Shown one piece after another: positions 41,184 through 50,807 of a stretch of 64,000 bases of DNA. Source of the DNA: Clostridium sp. SY8519 (lineage in GTDB: Bacteria; Bacillota; Clostridia; Lachnospirales; Lachnospiraceae). Position 1 is the first letter of the stretch; every line of letters starts with the position of its first letter. The notes beneath the pieces were generated by a model. The model ran no database searches, was not told the origin of the DNA, and saw nothing but the letters and a program-made list of their open reading frames with translations. The DNA is taken from assembly GCF_000270305.1 (NCBI RefSeq), contig NC_015737.1, positions 62,001 to 126,000 of the forward strand, read 5' to 3'. The position numbers and the translations under genes are program-made.

Positions 41184-42299
41184 CTACAGCTCTTTCCGGC
41201 ACATTTCCAGTGCGGAAGCAACCACTGCGTCCATATCATAATAACGGTACTCACCCAGACGGCCGCCGAAAATCACCTTTTTTTCCTGCTCCGCCAGTTT
41301 CCGGTATTTCTGATACAGCCCGCTGTTTTTCTCATCGTTCACCGGATAGTACGGTTCATCTCCCGGTTTCCATTCCGAACTGTACTCTCTGGATATCACT
41401 GTCTTCGGAAGTTCTTCTCCATTGTCATCCCTGCCAAACTCAAACCATTTGTGCTCAATGATACGGGTCCAGGGAGTCTCCCGGTCTGTGTAATTCACTG
41501 CCGCGTTTCCCTGGAAATTGGGCTGATCCAGCAGTTCATTCTCAAAACGCACCGAACGGTATTCCAGGGCGCCGAGACGGAAATCAAAATACGCGTCAAT
41601 GGCGCCGGTATATACTACTTTATCCGCCAGCTGATCCAGCTCTTTTTTCTGTTTCAGATAATCTACGCCCAGGCGCACTTCAATATCGCCAATCATATTT
41701 GCAACCATTTTGGTATAACCGCCCTTCGGGATTCCCTGATACAGCGCGTTAAAATAATTGTTGTCGAATGTAAAGCGCACCGGCAGACGTTTGATAATAA
41801 ATGCCGGAAGCTGACTGCATGGACGCCCCCACTGTTTCTCGGTATAGCCTTTGATCAGTTTTTCGTAGATATCGGTGCCCACAAGGCTGATTGCCTGTTC
41901 TTCCAGATTCTGCGGGCTGCTGATATCTGCCGCTTTCTTCTGTTCTTCAATTTTATCAGCAGCTTCCTGGGGCGTCACAACGCCCCACATTTTATTAAAG
42001 GTGTACATATTAAACGGCAGGCTGTACAGCTCTCCCTTATAATTTGCCACCGGTGAATTGGTAAAACGGTTAAACTCCGCAAACTGCTGCAGATAGTTCC
42101 ATACCTCGGTATTATTGGTATGAAAAATATGGGCTCCATATTTGTGCACATGAATGCCTTCCACATCTTCCGTGTACACATTGCCGCCGATATTCGGCCG
42201 TTTGTCCACCATCAGGACTTTCTTACCCGCTTTTGCCGCTTCATGGGCAAACACTGCGCCATACAATCCGGTTCCTACTACAAGATAATCATACTTCAT
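41184..42299 (-). CDS. glf: UDP-galactopyranose mutase (371 aa)
   Basis: FAD motif LVVGTGLYGAVFAHEAA, then GGNVYTEDVEGIHVHKYGAH, YTEKQWGRPCSQLPAF and the C-terminal RLGEYRYYDMD. These are the signatures of Glf, which makes UDP-galactofuranose. It shows that the surface glycan contains galactofuranose, and fits with galE and a GlfT2-like transferase at 46182. Confidence 0.95.
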   Translation of the reverse strand: MKYDYLVVGTGLYGAVFAHEAAKAGKKVLMVDKRPNIGGNVYTEDVEGIHVHKYGAHIFHTNNTEVWNYLQQFAEFNRFTNSPVANYKGELYSLPFNMYTFNKMWGVVTPQEAADKIEEQKKAADISSPQNLEEQAISLVGTDIYEKLIKGYTEKQWGRPCSQLPAFIIKRLPVRFTFDNNYFNALYQGIPKGGYTKMVANMIGDIEVRLGVDYLKQKKELDQLADKVVYTGAIDAYFDFRLGALEYRSVRFENELLDQPNFQGNAAVNYTDRETPWTRIIEHKWFEFGRDDNGEELPKTVISREYSSEWKPGDEPYYPVNDEKNSGLYQKYRKLAEQEKKVIFGGRLGEYRYYDMDAVVASALEMCRKEL

Positions 42300-42375
42300 T
42301 GCTGCCTCCTGTGATACCTGTGTTCTACTGTATCCTTCTATATTTCAATTTTTCCAAGTTCTGTCTTCCTGCTTG

Positions 42376-43428
42376 TCATGGCAGAATATAACGCCGAATC
42401 AAAGGGATCTTCCGCAGCAGCCAGGATACAGCCACCACCAGCGCAACAATCAAAAGCGGCAGAACCAGCCGCACAGAAAGTGCCTGAAGATCCGGCTTCA
42501 GCTCCCTTGCAATCACCTGCAGTACATACCAGTGCAGCAGATAGATGCAAAAAGAATACTGTCTCATCCAGTCCACGATGCTTCTGCAGATCCGATTTCG
42601 CATGGCACGTGTCCCGGCATAGCGAAACAACAAAAAAACACCTGTGCTGTACAGTACTCCGGGTAAATTCAGATATCCCTTATATACCGTACTGATTTTT
42701 CCGGTTTCAATCGTAAGAATCTGTGTTCCGCAGATATGCAGCAGCGCACCGACCGCCGCAAGCAGATACAGCAGCAGCCGGACGTTTTTCGGAATCTTGC
42801 CGTGACTCAGCAGATAGCCCAGCAGCAGATACATCAGATAGCCGGTGTGCATCCCCAGGGAAAAGAAATCCGGATTCACCGGAATCCCCAGCACCCCAAG
42901 AAGGAACGGAATCAGCGTTCCCGTCAGAAACAGGACTGCTGCCAGATAAGAAAACACCCGCATCCGCAGTTCTTCTTTTACCGCTGCCAGCAGAGGGATC
43001 GCAAGATACGCCGCAAACAGCGGAATGAAAAACCAGTAAATCGAGATACTCCGTCCGGTCAGAAACAGCTCTGCCACTGCAGCTGCGTCCAGATGTTCCA
43101 CCGGAAAGCCGCCCAGATAAACCCGATAAAAGAGCAGTCCGAATACACTCCAGATAATGTAGGGCAACACCGTTTTGATTACGCGTTTTTTCCCATAGGT
43201 ACGCAGCGAATAACGCTGGAAAAAATCCAGCAGTGTTGCGCCGGATATCATAAAAAAGACCGGGACCGCAAAATAGCACAGACTTTCAATCAGATTCGCC
43301 GACTTCCAGTATCCGGCTCCCGGATGATACTTCCAGAAACACCCGTTGACATGGAGATATACTACTGCCACTGCGGAAGCCAGAGCCGCCAGGTTCAGAT
43401 ATTCCGTTGCCTCCCTTTTCGATTTCAA
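42376..43428 (-). CDS. Membrane acyltransferase, second copy (350 aa)
   Basis: About ten membrane helices; the first has a conserved VVYLHVNGCFW (His of the acyltransferase-3 family) and FAVPVFFMISGATL follows. Likely O-acetylates a sugar of the repeat unit. Lies between glf and wzx. Confidence 0.8.
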   Translation of the reverse strand: MKSKREATEYLNLAALASAVAVVYLHVNGCFWKYHPGAGYWKSANLIESLCYFAVPVFFMISGATLLDFFQRYSLRTYGKKRVIKTVLPYIIWSVFGLLFYRVYLGGFPVEHLDAAAVAELFLTGRSISIYWFFIPLFAAYLAIPLLAAVKEELRMRVFSYLAAVLFLTGTLIPFLLGVLGIPVNPDFFSLGMHTGYLMYLLLGYLLSHGKIPKNVRLLLYLLAAVGALLHICGTQILTIETGKISTVYKGYLNLPGVLYSTGVFLLFRYAGTRAMRNRICRSIVDWMRQYSFCIYLLHWYVLQVIARELKPDLQALSVRLVLPLLIVALVVAVSWLLRKIPLIRRYILP

Positions 43429-43461
43429 AACGATTCCCCTTTTCTCTTCTCATTTTCTGTT

Positions 43462-44913
43462 TCAGCTTCGTTTCAGTTTTGCCTTCACCTGCCGCAGAAT
43501 CAGAACCATGATCGGCTCTTTCCAGGCCAGCAGAATTCCCCCATAAATTCCGAAAAACAGCACTGCCGTAACCACCAGGGTCAAAAAATTTCCCAAAGGC
43601 AGAAGTTTCACCCACAAGCTGCCCGCAGACGCTGCAGCTGCGCCGATCAGAATCGCATAATATTTGATTCCGCCATACATACTTCCGATGTGATCCTTCA
43701 TTTTGTACAGCTGATACAGCAGCACGGCAAACTCTGCCGCCACCGTTCCTATCGCCGCGCCGGCAGAGGCCAGACGCGGGATCAGCAGCGCATTGACCGC
43801 CAGATCCACAACCGCGCCGATGCTTACGGAATAAAACACTGTCTTTTCTTCTCCCAGCGGAACCATGACCTGAATCCCCATGATATTTGTCAGACCGATA
43901 AAAACCAGGGTCGGCATAATCAATTCCATAGGAAGGATCGAACCGGTGTAGGCTCTGCCGGAAAGAAAATAGATCCCCTCCTTCGCGTAAAAAATAAAAT
44001 AAAGCGTCATCGGGATCGAAACCACCATCACAAAATTAATGGATTTCCTTGTAACCTTGATGAATTCATCGATACGCCTGTGTTCAATGTAATAGGTGGC
44101 CCGCGGAAGCACCACAGTTCCCAGGGAGGTAATGACTCCTACCAGAACATTCTTGATCTTTACTGCTGCGTTGTAATAGCCAACGGCTTCATTGTTTTTC
44201 ATGAACCCCAGCATTACCGTATCCAGATTCGTATAAATCGTGGTAGCACAGGCCATGGCAAAAAATATTGCCACTGCCTTCAGATGCCTTTTGAGATGAT
44301 ATCCTTTGACCGGACGCATCGATATGTAGCGGTGTGCGTTGATGAAATTCAGCACATTGGAAGCCGAAGCCGCAAAAATGGAGATTCCGCCATAGATCAG
44401 GTAATCGGACTTCTGGTGTACCAGCACAAACATTGCCACAAACGCGACTGCCTTAAAGAGAATCGACCGTATGGTTATGTAAGTATATTCTTCCAGGGCT
44501 TTATACAGCCACTCCATGCCGATGGCATTGAACAGTATGGTCGTACTGACAATCAGGATCAGCGTCCTCTCCGCCCGAAGCCTTGGAATCGCCGCAACAC
44601 AGATGAAAAGCGCCGCATATACCACCGCGCTCATAATCAGGTTGATGATCATCAGCTCCTGTGCGGTACGGGATAATTTTTCCTTATCATCCCGTACCCT
44701 TGCACAGGCCCGTATGCCGTAAGTAGGAATGCCCAGCTGCGCGATCATCGCAAAATAACTGATCAGCGAAGTCGCAAATGAAACCCGGCCGGTACCGACC
44801 GGCAGCAGCACACGCGATACATATGGAAATGTAATCAGCGGAAAGATAAATGACGATATGGAAAGAATCGCATTCATCACAAAATTTATTTTTAATGATT
44901 TTTGTTTTGACAT
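43462..44913 (-). CDS. Polysaccharide flippase Wzx (483 aa)
   Basis: Twelve to fourteen membrane segments in the MATE/MOP pattern; start KINFVMNAILSISSFIFPLI, then PYVSRVLLPVGTGRVSFATS, typical of Wzx/RfbX. It moves lipid-linked repeat units across the membrane. Operon with the polymerase gene 4 bases upstream. Confidence 0.9.
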   Translation of the reverse strand: MSKQKSLKINFVMNAILSISSFIFPLITFPYVSRVLLPVGTGRVSFATSLISYFAMIAQLGIPTYGIRACARVRDDKEKLSRTAQELMIINLIMSAVVYAALFICVAAIPRLRAERTLILIVSTTILFNAIGMEWLYKALEEYTYITIRSILFKAVAFVAMFVLVHQKSDYLIYGGISIFAASASNVLNFINAHRYISMRPVKGYHLKRHLKAVAIFFAMACATTIYTNLDTVMLGFMKNNEAVGYYNAAVKIKNVLVGVITSLGTVVLPRATYYIEHRRIDEFIKVTRKSINFVMVVSIPMTLYFIFYAKEGIYFLSGRAYTGSILPMELIMPTLVFIGLTNIMGIQVMVPLGEEKTVFYSVSIGAVVDLAVNALLIPRLASAGAAIGTVAAEFAVLLYQLYKMKDHIGSMYGGIKYYAILIGAAAASAGSLWVKLLPLGNFLTLVVTAVLFFGIYGGILLAWKEPIMVLILRQVKAKLKRS

Positions 44914-44917
44914 AACT

Positions 44918-46147
44918 TTACAACAGCTGCCCCTCTGTCTGCATGATTCCTCTGTGTTTCAGCTGATAATAATAGGCCGCCCCCAGCATCGGAAGCATGG
45001 GGTTATAACGGATTTCAAACAGCTGAGGGTCTGTGAAGCTATGCAGTGCCAGAATAATCAGGACTGCGCAGGCACTGTACTGACGGGCATCTGCCATCTG
45101 TCTGCCGATCAGCATAAAGCCAATCACCAGAAACAGCAGCATCACAAAACCGTATGTCAGAAATATGTTGAGGTAAGAGGAGTCCACATAAAAATAATCG
45201 GTAAACCGCTCAATGCCGAACCGACCGGTAGCCCAGTGGGTCTCTGTCCCCCACAGATGAAATCCATACTGCTCAATCGCCATATGGGACAGGCGCAGAC
45301 GGTCACTTAACCGGTTGTTCAGCAGAACAAACAGTGGTTTCTGTTCCGAATATCCGCAGGCCAGGAAAAAAATTAATATCGTCAGCGCCGGCATGGTCCA
45401 TACCGTAAAAAAACGGATCACCCGGCTGATCCAGCGTTTTTTTTCATCGATCAGCCTCGCTGCCCAGAGCATTGCAAGCAGAAGCATCAGCTCCAGATAT
45501 ACTGCCTTTGTATCGGTATAGCGATACAGAACATAATTGATTCCAAGTACAACCGCGGTACTGATCCAGCCAATCCTGTGTTTTTTTACAAAATACCATC
45601 CTAAAACCAGAAAGAAAAACAAGTTCGGCAGAATCGTGGTATATGTAAACCCAAAATAGTAACGGATGGTTGCGCCGCCTGTTCTGGTATTAAAATCTGA
45701 CCCCAGAATTCCTGTCCGCCAGAGTATCAGCACCAGGGCAATCCCGCAGGCTGCTGCCACCGCATACGTGCTGCAGATTTTCTCATAGGATGTCTTCATG
45801 CCGAAAAAGACCACCAGAAAGAATCCCAGCGTATACTTGATCCTGCCGCTGTACCCTGCCGTCAGCGCACACAGCACAAAAATTGCCAGCAATACCATAA
45901 ATTCCTCTGACCGCAGTCTGGCTTTTCGCAGGAAGGAAATGCCTAACACCGCCAGTGCCAGCAGCAGGATGCCTGTATAATAGTGATCCCACCAGGACAG
46001 TTTGTTCAGATTGGATGTGGCCAGCACTTCATTGAAAATCAGCACTGCATATACAGCCAGAAATATTCGATTGTATCCCCAGCCGGATCTTTTATCCGGA
46101 CGGCCGGAAGCATCCGCCGGGGATGTAACTGCGTGACACTGCTGCAT
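44918..46147 (-). CDS. Wzy-like O-antigen/capsule polymerase (409 aa)
   Basis: Ten to twelve membrane segments with a large external loop (about residues 265-320, WGTETHWATGRFG, YVDSSYLNIF). The layout and the position directly before wzx suggest the repeat-unit polymerase. Sequence is too variable for a firm family call. Confidence 0.75.
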   Translation of the reverse strand: MQQCHAVTSPADASGRPDKRSGWGYNRIFLAVYAVLIFNEVLATSNLNKLSWWDHYYTGILLLALAVLGISFLRKARLRSEEFMVLLAIFVLCALTAGYSGRIKYTLGFFLVVFFGMKTSYEKICSTYAVAAACGIALVLILWRTGILGSDFNTRTGGATIRYYFGFTYTTILPNLFFFLVLGWYFVKKHRIGWISTAVVLGINYVLYRYTDTKAVYLELMLLLAMLWAARLIDEKKRWISRVIRFFTVWTMPALTILIFFLACGYSEQKPLFVLLNNRLSDRLRLSHMAIEQYGFHLWGTETHWATGRFGIERFTDYFYVDSSYLNIFLTYGFVMLLFLVIGFMLIGRQMADARQYSACAVLIILALHSFTDPQLFEIRYNPMLPMLGAAYYYQLKHRGIMQTEGQLL

Positions 46148-46181
46148 GTTCTGCTCTCCGTTCCTTGTACGTTCCGTGATC

Positions 46182-47162
46182 TTACCTGATTTCCGTCAGA
46201 CTGGTTCCCGGCTCCACCGTCTTTCCCATTCGCCCGTTCACCGCATCTGCATATGCCTTCCGGATTACAGGCACACGCTCATTCTTCTTCTGTCTGCGGG
46301 CACTGATTATTTTCGCTGTTTTGCTCAGTGCGGGCCGAAACTTCCTTACCAGGAAATTTCTGCCATATTTGCGGTCAAAACGAAATTGATTCCGCAGAAG
46401 ATAATATTCCTTCCAGTTCCATTCCTGCACTTCCGTCTGCTGCGCGCGGGAGGCCAGCCTGCGATGCAGGCGCGTTTCCGTTACATAACGCAGCTGCGTA
46501 TACTGCGCAGCCCGATGCGCAAAATCCGTATCGTCAAACATAATAAAATACTGATCGTCCGGCACGCCGATTTTCCGGATCAGCTGCATTGTCATCAGCG
46601 GTCCCTCCAACGGCATATCCACGACATTGATATACGGCGTCCGGATCGCGTCGCTTGGAATCTTCGTCTTCATCTGTGTCAGATTCATCAGCAGCGGATT
46701 TTTCAGGTCATACCCCACAATGGCATAATCCTGATAGTTTTCATCCGTGCGGCAGGGAAGGCAGAGCTGCGCGTCTCTGGTCAGATATTTCATCAGTGTT
46801 TCCAGACAATTCCTGTCCGGACTCACATCATCGTCCATCGCCCAGACACAGTCATAATCCATACCCGCCGCAATGCGGAACACATTGGCAAATCCGCCGG
46901 ATCCTCCCAGATTGGAGGCACTTCTTGTATAAAAGATCTGGATTCCCTTCCATTCGGACTGTACCGTCTGATCCGTACGCCAGGCGGCAATGACTCCATT
47001 TCCCTTTAAAAATTCCGGTGTGCCGTCCTGAGACGCGTTATCATAGATCAGAATCGCGGATACCGGATAAGTCTGAGCCGCCAGGTCCTGCAAGACTTCC
47101 AATAGCAGCTGTTTTCTGTTGTAAGTTACCAGTACCGCACATACTCTTCTGTTACCATTCAT
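46182..47162 (-). CDS. GT2 glycosyltransferase, galactofuranosyl/GlfT2-like (326 aa)
   Basis: VLVTYNRKQLLLEVLQDLA, IYDNASQDGT, then VWAMDDDVSPDR with the DDD metal motif and NLGGSGGFANVF. The pattern fits the rhamnosyl/galactofuranosyl subfamily (GlfT2, WbbL). With Glf in the locus, a Galf donor is likely. Its start overlaps the end of the next gene by 11 bases. Confidence 0.82.
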   Translation of the reverse strand: MNGNRRVCAVLVTYNRKQLLLEVLQDLAAQTYPVSAILIYDNASQDGTPEFLKGNGVIAAWRTDQTVQSEWKGIQIFYTRSASNLGGSGGFANVFRIAAGMDYDCVWAMDDDVSPDRNCLETLMKYLTRDAQLCLPCRTDENYQDYAIVGYDLKNPLLMNLTQMKTKIPSDAIRTPYINVVDMPLEGPLMTMQLIRKIGVPDDQYFIMFDDTDFAHRAAQYTQLRYVTETRLHRRLASRAQQTEVQEWNWKEYYLLRNQFRFDRKYGRNFLVRKFRPALSKTAKIISARRQKKNERVPVIRKAYADAVNGRMGKTVEPGTSLTEIR

Positions 47163-48192
47163 TTTTCTTCCCTGCCAATCGTCTCAAACTGTAAGTGATT
47201 CTCCATACCTGAAAAAGCTTTCTTTTGCGGAACAGACGATATTTGATCTGTTCTTTGCGGTCTGCCGTCCGGACTGCCTGTGCTGTGCAGAGATCCGTAT
47301 ACGGAAAGCTTGTGTAAATCTGATCCATGGCTTTCTTTTTTTCTGCCCGGGACGCCTGCCATTCCGGCCGGTTCAGCCAGCAGGAAAACATCTCATTCAG
47401 CACAAAACGGATCCGTTCACACCATCCCTTCAGCTCCGCGGGATTTTCCAGATCCACATACGTTCTGAGCCGGGTCAGGGACGCAGTTTCCTGCTGAAAA
47501 ATATCCGGATTGTAGCGATGGGTGGCCGAATCCTGGTTTCTCACATAATAATACCAGGCCTGCTTCACCAGCACCACACGGCTTTCGGAACAAATGATAT
47601 CCATGTTAAACAGCGTATCTTCTCCATACGCCAGTGTCTGATCAAACAGATGGCGCTGTGCCACCTCAGTCTTTACCAGGCGGGCAGCGATTCCCCGGTT
47701 AAAAAACACTTCCGGTGTAACCCGTTCTATTTCACCCAGCATGATTTTTTTTATCCAGGTGCGGTTTTTGTGATTGATCCGGATAATTTCCGTTTCCGGC
47801 AGACGCTTCGCGCGCACGGTTCCATCATATACGGCTGCCGTACCGCCAATCAGCAGATCCGCGTTTTCTCTTTCCGCAATCTCCGCTGCTTCCTTCAGAC
47901 AGCCGGGAACCAGCAGGTCATCCGCATCCAGAAAAAAAATATACGCTCCCTCCGCGCTGCGAATTCCGGCATTTCTCGCCGCGGACACCCCGCCATGGGG
48001 CACATGCAGCACTCGGATCCGATCATCTGTTTCTGACACTTTCTGCAGTATCGGCAAATATTTCGGTTCATTCCCGTCATCAATGATCAGGATTTCCAGA
48101 TCCGGATATTCCTGGGTCAGAACGCTGCTGACCGCACGCTGAAGCTGGGTCTCTTCCGAACGATATGCTGGAATTATAACACTGATTTTCAT
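47152..48192 (-). CDS. GT2 glycosyltransferase (346 aa)
   Basis: ISVIIPAYRSEETQLQRAVS, IIDDGNEPKY and FFLDADDLLVPG give the nucleotide-sugar and metal sites. Start ATG 48192 (MKISVIIP) behind AAGGAG; the frame opens 20 codons earlier. Substrate unknown. Confidence 0.87.
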   Translation of the reverse strand: MKISVIIPAYRSEETQLQRAVSSVLTQEYPDLEILIIDDGNEPKYLPILQKVSETDDRIRVLHVPHGGVSAARNAGIRSAEGAYIFFLDADDLLVPGCLKEAAEIAERENADLLIGGTAAVYDGTVRAKRLPETEIIRINHKNRTWIKKIMLGEIERVTPEVFFNRGIAARLVKTEVAQRHLFDQTLAYGEDTLFNMDIICSESRVVLVKQAWYYYVRNQDSATHRYNPDIFQQETASLTRLRTYVDLENPAELKGWCERIRFVLNEMFSCWLNRPEWQASRAEKKKAMDQIYTSFPYTDLCTAQAVRTADRKEQIKYRLFRKRKLFQVWRITYSLRRLAGKKNEW

Positions 48193-48209
48193 GCTCTTCT
48201 CCTTGTTTT

Positions 48210-49049
48210 TCATCCCAGCTCCGCTTTTTCCGGTTCCTCTTCCGCGATCCATGCATCCATGTCATGTGTTTTTCGTTTTTCCTCCGGCGGCAGCTGCATA
48301 TAATCCCCGTATAACTGCGTCAGATACTGGTCCCAGCAGGACATGGCCTGAAAGGTGTATCCCTCAAAGGATACATCCACCGGCTGCAGAAATGCCTCTT
48401 TATCAACTACTTCGCCGGTTCCATACAGTCCCCATGTCACAATCGCGACTTTGCGGGCCGTTTCAAATGGTTCCCGGGAAGCCAGTGCAATCAGTTTTTC
48501 ATTGCACCTGCGAATGCCGTAAAGCTTCGCAAAGGGAATGACAAACCGTTTAAACATACGACGGAAGGTTGTTTTCCCGGCTCGGGGATTCGCCCAGTTC
48601 AATTTCAGAATTTTCCGGTATTTTTCCGTCTTCTGAAAAATATCACGCTGCTGCTGCGGATCCTCCGGCACACCGTCCACCGGCAGAATATCCACCCATA
48701 ACGCGCTGGAAGCATCTTCCTTTGAGTACGCATCCTGAACCCTGGTTCTGGTGTCTACCAGTTTCATAAAAGGATAGGAATCCGTGCCGGTCTCATAGCA
48801 GATCAGCCGCAAGTGATCGGAAAACAGCGATTCTTTTTTGTTTAACTCGATCAGTTTCCGGTAATCCGGCCGGGGCAGCGATACATCAATATCGTCATCC
48901 CAGGGGATGAACCCGCCGTGACGGACAGCGCCCAGCAGGGAGCCGCCGCACAGATACAGCCGAAGTCCGTGGGTACGGCACACCTCCTGCAGTTCCAGCG
49001 CAAGCTCCAGTTCCTTTTCTTTTATTTCCTTTAACGTTAGTTTTCTCAT
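48210..49049 (-). CDS. LicD-family phosphotransferase (279 aa)
   Basis: LYLCGGSLLGAVRHGGFIPW then DDDIDVSLPR is the core LicD motif, with YSKEDASSALWVDILPVDG later. LicD proteins move phosphocholine or a similar phosphate group from a CDP-activated donor to a sugar. This suggests that the glycan carries a phospho-substituent; choline versus another group cannot be decided. Confidence 0.92.
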   Translation of the reverse strand: MRKLTLKEIKEKELELALELQEVCRTHGLRLYLCGGSLLGAVRHGGFIPWDDDIDVSLPRPDYRKLIELNKKESLFSDHLRLICYETGTDSYPFMKLVDTRTRVQDAYSKEDASSALWVDILPVDGVPEDPQQQRDIFQKTEKYRKILKLNWANPRAGKTTFRRMFKRFVIPFAKLYGIRRCNEKLIALASREPFETARKVAIVTWGLYGTGEVVDKEAFLQPVDVSFEGYTFQAMSCWDQYLTQLYGDYMQLPPEEKRKTHDMDAWIAEEEPEKAELG

Positions 49050-49074
49050 ATTTTACTGTTCCCGTCCGGTCCGT

Positions 49075-50028
49075 TTATGCTTTGATCTTCAGCCATGCGG
49101 CACGATATAGTCGGTAGCTGATATTCAGCAGATGGATGGCTGCACGGTCTCGTTTCGGAGTATTCGGATCACGCAGAACAGCTTTTCCATGCTCCCGGAT
49201 ATACCGGATGATTTCCTTCCGTTCCTCAGCGCATTCCTCCGTCTGCAGCATCTGATTCAATGTACTGAACCGGGCATACACCTGCCGGCGCAGTACCGCA
49301 GACTGCAGATCCGGATACCACTGCAGCACCTGCTGCGCCATCTGATCGGTCATTTCCAGAAGATCCAGTTTCTTTTTGGAAAAGCCGGTATTCACAATGG
49401 ATGTTTCCCGCATGATATAGCAGTATTTGGACTCATAGCCCAGCGCAATCTCCCGGGCTTGATGCATCAGCTTATAGGTCGTTGCAATATCTTCAAAAAT
49501 TCTTCCCACAGGATACTGTATCCCGTCAAACAGGCTTTTCCGATACAGTTTCGCCCAGGCAGAGGTATCCACCACATCATGGTACAGCATTCTGCGGATA
49601 CTGTCATGGGCGGATATCCGTTCATCGCCTCTTCCGCCCAGGTCCCGGACCCGGTCCGGAAATACGATTCTATGCTGGCATACCGACAGATCTGTCTGAT
49701 ATTTACCGATCAGCCCATACAAATACTCCACATAATCCGGATCCACATAATCATCCGAATCAATACAGGTCAGATATGTGCCGGAAGCCCTGGCGATCCC
49801 GTAATTTCTGGCATCGGACAGTCCGCCGTTGGGTTTGTGATAAACCACAATCCGCCCATCTGAATTCGCCAGCTGATCACACAGAGTCCCGCTGCCGTCT
49901 GTCGCGCCGTCATCCACAAGGATAATTTCCAGGTTTTTATAGGTCTGCCCGCATACCGAAGCCACACACTTCGGCAAAAACTCCTTCACATTATATACAG
50001 GAAGAATCACGGAAATCAGCTCTTCCAT
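49075..50028 (-). CDS. GT2 glycosyltransferase (317 aa)
   Basis: ISVILPVYNVKEFLPKCVAS, VDDGATDGSG and CIDSDDYVDPDYVE; GT-A fold with a helical C-terminal third. Three bases before the DUF4422 gene. Donor unknown. Confidence 0.88.
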   Translation of the reverse strand: MEELISVILPVYNVKEFLPKCVASVCGQTYKNLEIILVDDGATDGSGTLCDQLANSDGRIVVYHKPNGGLSDARNYGIARASGTYLTCIDSDDYVDPDYVEYLYGLIGKYQTDLSVCQHRIVFPDRVRDLGGRGDERISAHDSIRRMLYHDVVDTSAWAKLYRKSLFDGIQYPVGRIFEDIATTYKLMHQAREIALGYESKYCYIMRETSIVNTGFSKKKLDLLEMTDQMAQQVLQWYPDLQSAVLRRQVYARFSTLNQMLQTEECAEERKEIIRYIREHGKAVLRDPNTPKRDRAAIHLLNISYRLYRAAWLKIKA

Positions 50029-50030
50029 AT

Positions 50031-50807
50031 CTATCTCCTCTGCTTTTTCCCTTTAAACTTCCGTTTCAGGAAATCTCCGCCCTTTTTCAGCCAGTTTTCC
50101 TGCTCCATAAATACCACCGGAATATCCACACTGTCATAATGATTGGTTTCCAGCCACACATCCAGCAGCCGTTCACTGACAAATCCGAAGACCCGGGCAT
50201 CATTCCGGGAATACCCGGAGATATCCAGACGGCCTTCCAAAGTGAAAAGGATGTCAAACAGCCAGGTACAGTACTGGTCCGCCAGTTCCCGCTTCATAAT
50301 GAACATATTGAACCGGTGCCCGTCTGTCCGCTTCATGACTGCGTCATAGGCCTTCAGATATTCCGGATACTTCTCCTGAATGATCTTTCTGGTCTCGATC
50401 AGATCCGCCTCATGATGCGCATGCACATACTGGCTGTAATTGGTTTCAATATAATAATTCCGCTTCACCGGCAGTATGATATCCGTCCGGGACAGCAGAT
50501 CCCGGATCTGTTCCCCGCTGGCGATGCGTTTCCACTTATCCCGATCCTTTGTCACACTGAAGTATCTGCGGTAATGCACCAGTCCCAGGTAATCCGAAGG
50601 TACATTTTTCCACATATAATACAGGCCGGTCAGTTCGCAGTAGTTGGGATTTTTCCGGGATATGTTGTCTCCCGTATTATCTCCGGTAAATCCCAGAGAA
50701 GCCTTACCTTCTGCCCCTACGTGCACCGGAAGGTATACGTCATCCTGCGGCACACGGTATGGCTTGTGCAGCGCAATCATTATTTTAATATCTGTTTCGT
50801 CCTTCAT
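50031..50807 (-). CDS. DUF4422 capsular polysaccharide protein (258 aa)
   Basis: Begins KIMIALHKPYRVP and continues NPNYCELTGLYYMWKN, SDYLGLVHYRRYF, and FNMFIMKRELADQYCTWLF, all features of DUF4422, a putative glycosyltransferase family common in capsule loci. Shares one base with the sugar transferase gene upstream. Confidence 0.88.
   Translation of the reverse strand: MKDETDIKIMIALHKPYRVPQDDVYLPVHVGAEGKASLGFTGDNTGDNISRKNPNYCELTGLYYMWKNVPSDYLGLVHYRRYFSVTKDRDKWKRIASGEQIRDLLSRTDIILPVKRNYYIETNYSQYVHAHHEADLIETRKIIQEKYPEYLKAYDAVMKRTDGHRFNMFIMKRELADQYCTWLFDILFTLEGRLDISGYSRNDARVFGFVSERLLDVWLETNHYDSVDIPVVFMEQENWLKKGGDFLKRKFKGKKQRR

Noticed and set aside
42736..44676. 646-codon open frame on the plus strand
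   Set aside because: It lies opposite the acyltransferase and wzx genes, is rich in Gln, His and Arg, and has no ribosome site or domain; a by-product of the codon use on the other strand.
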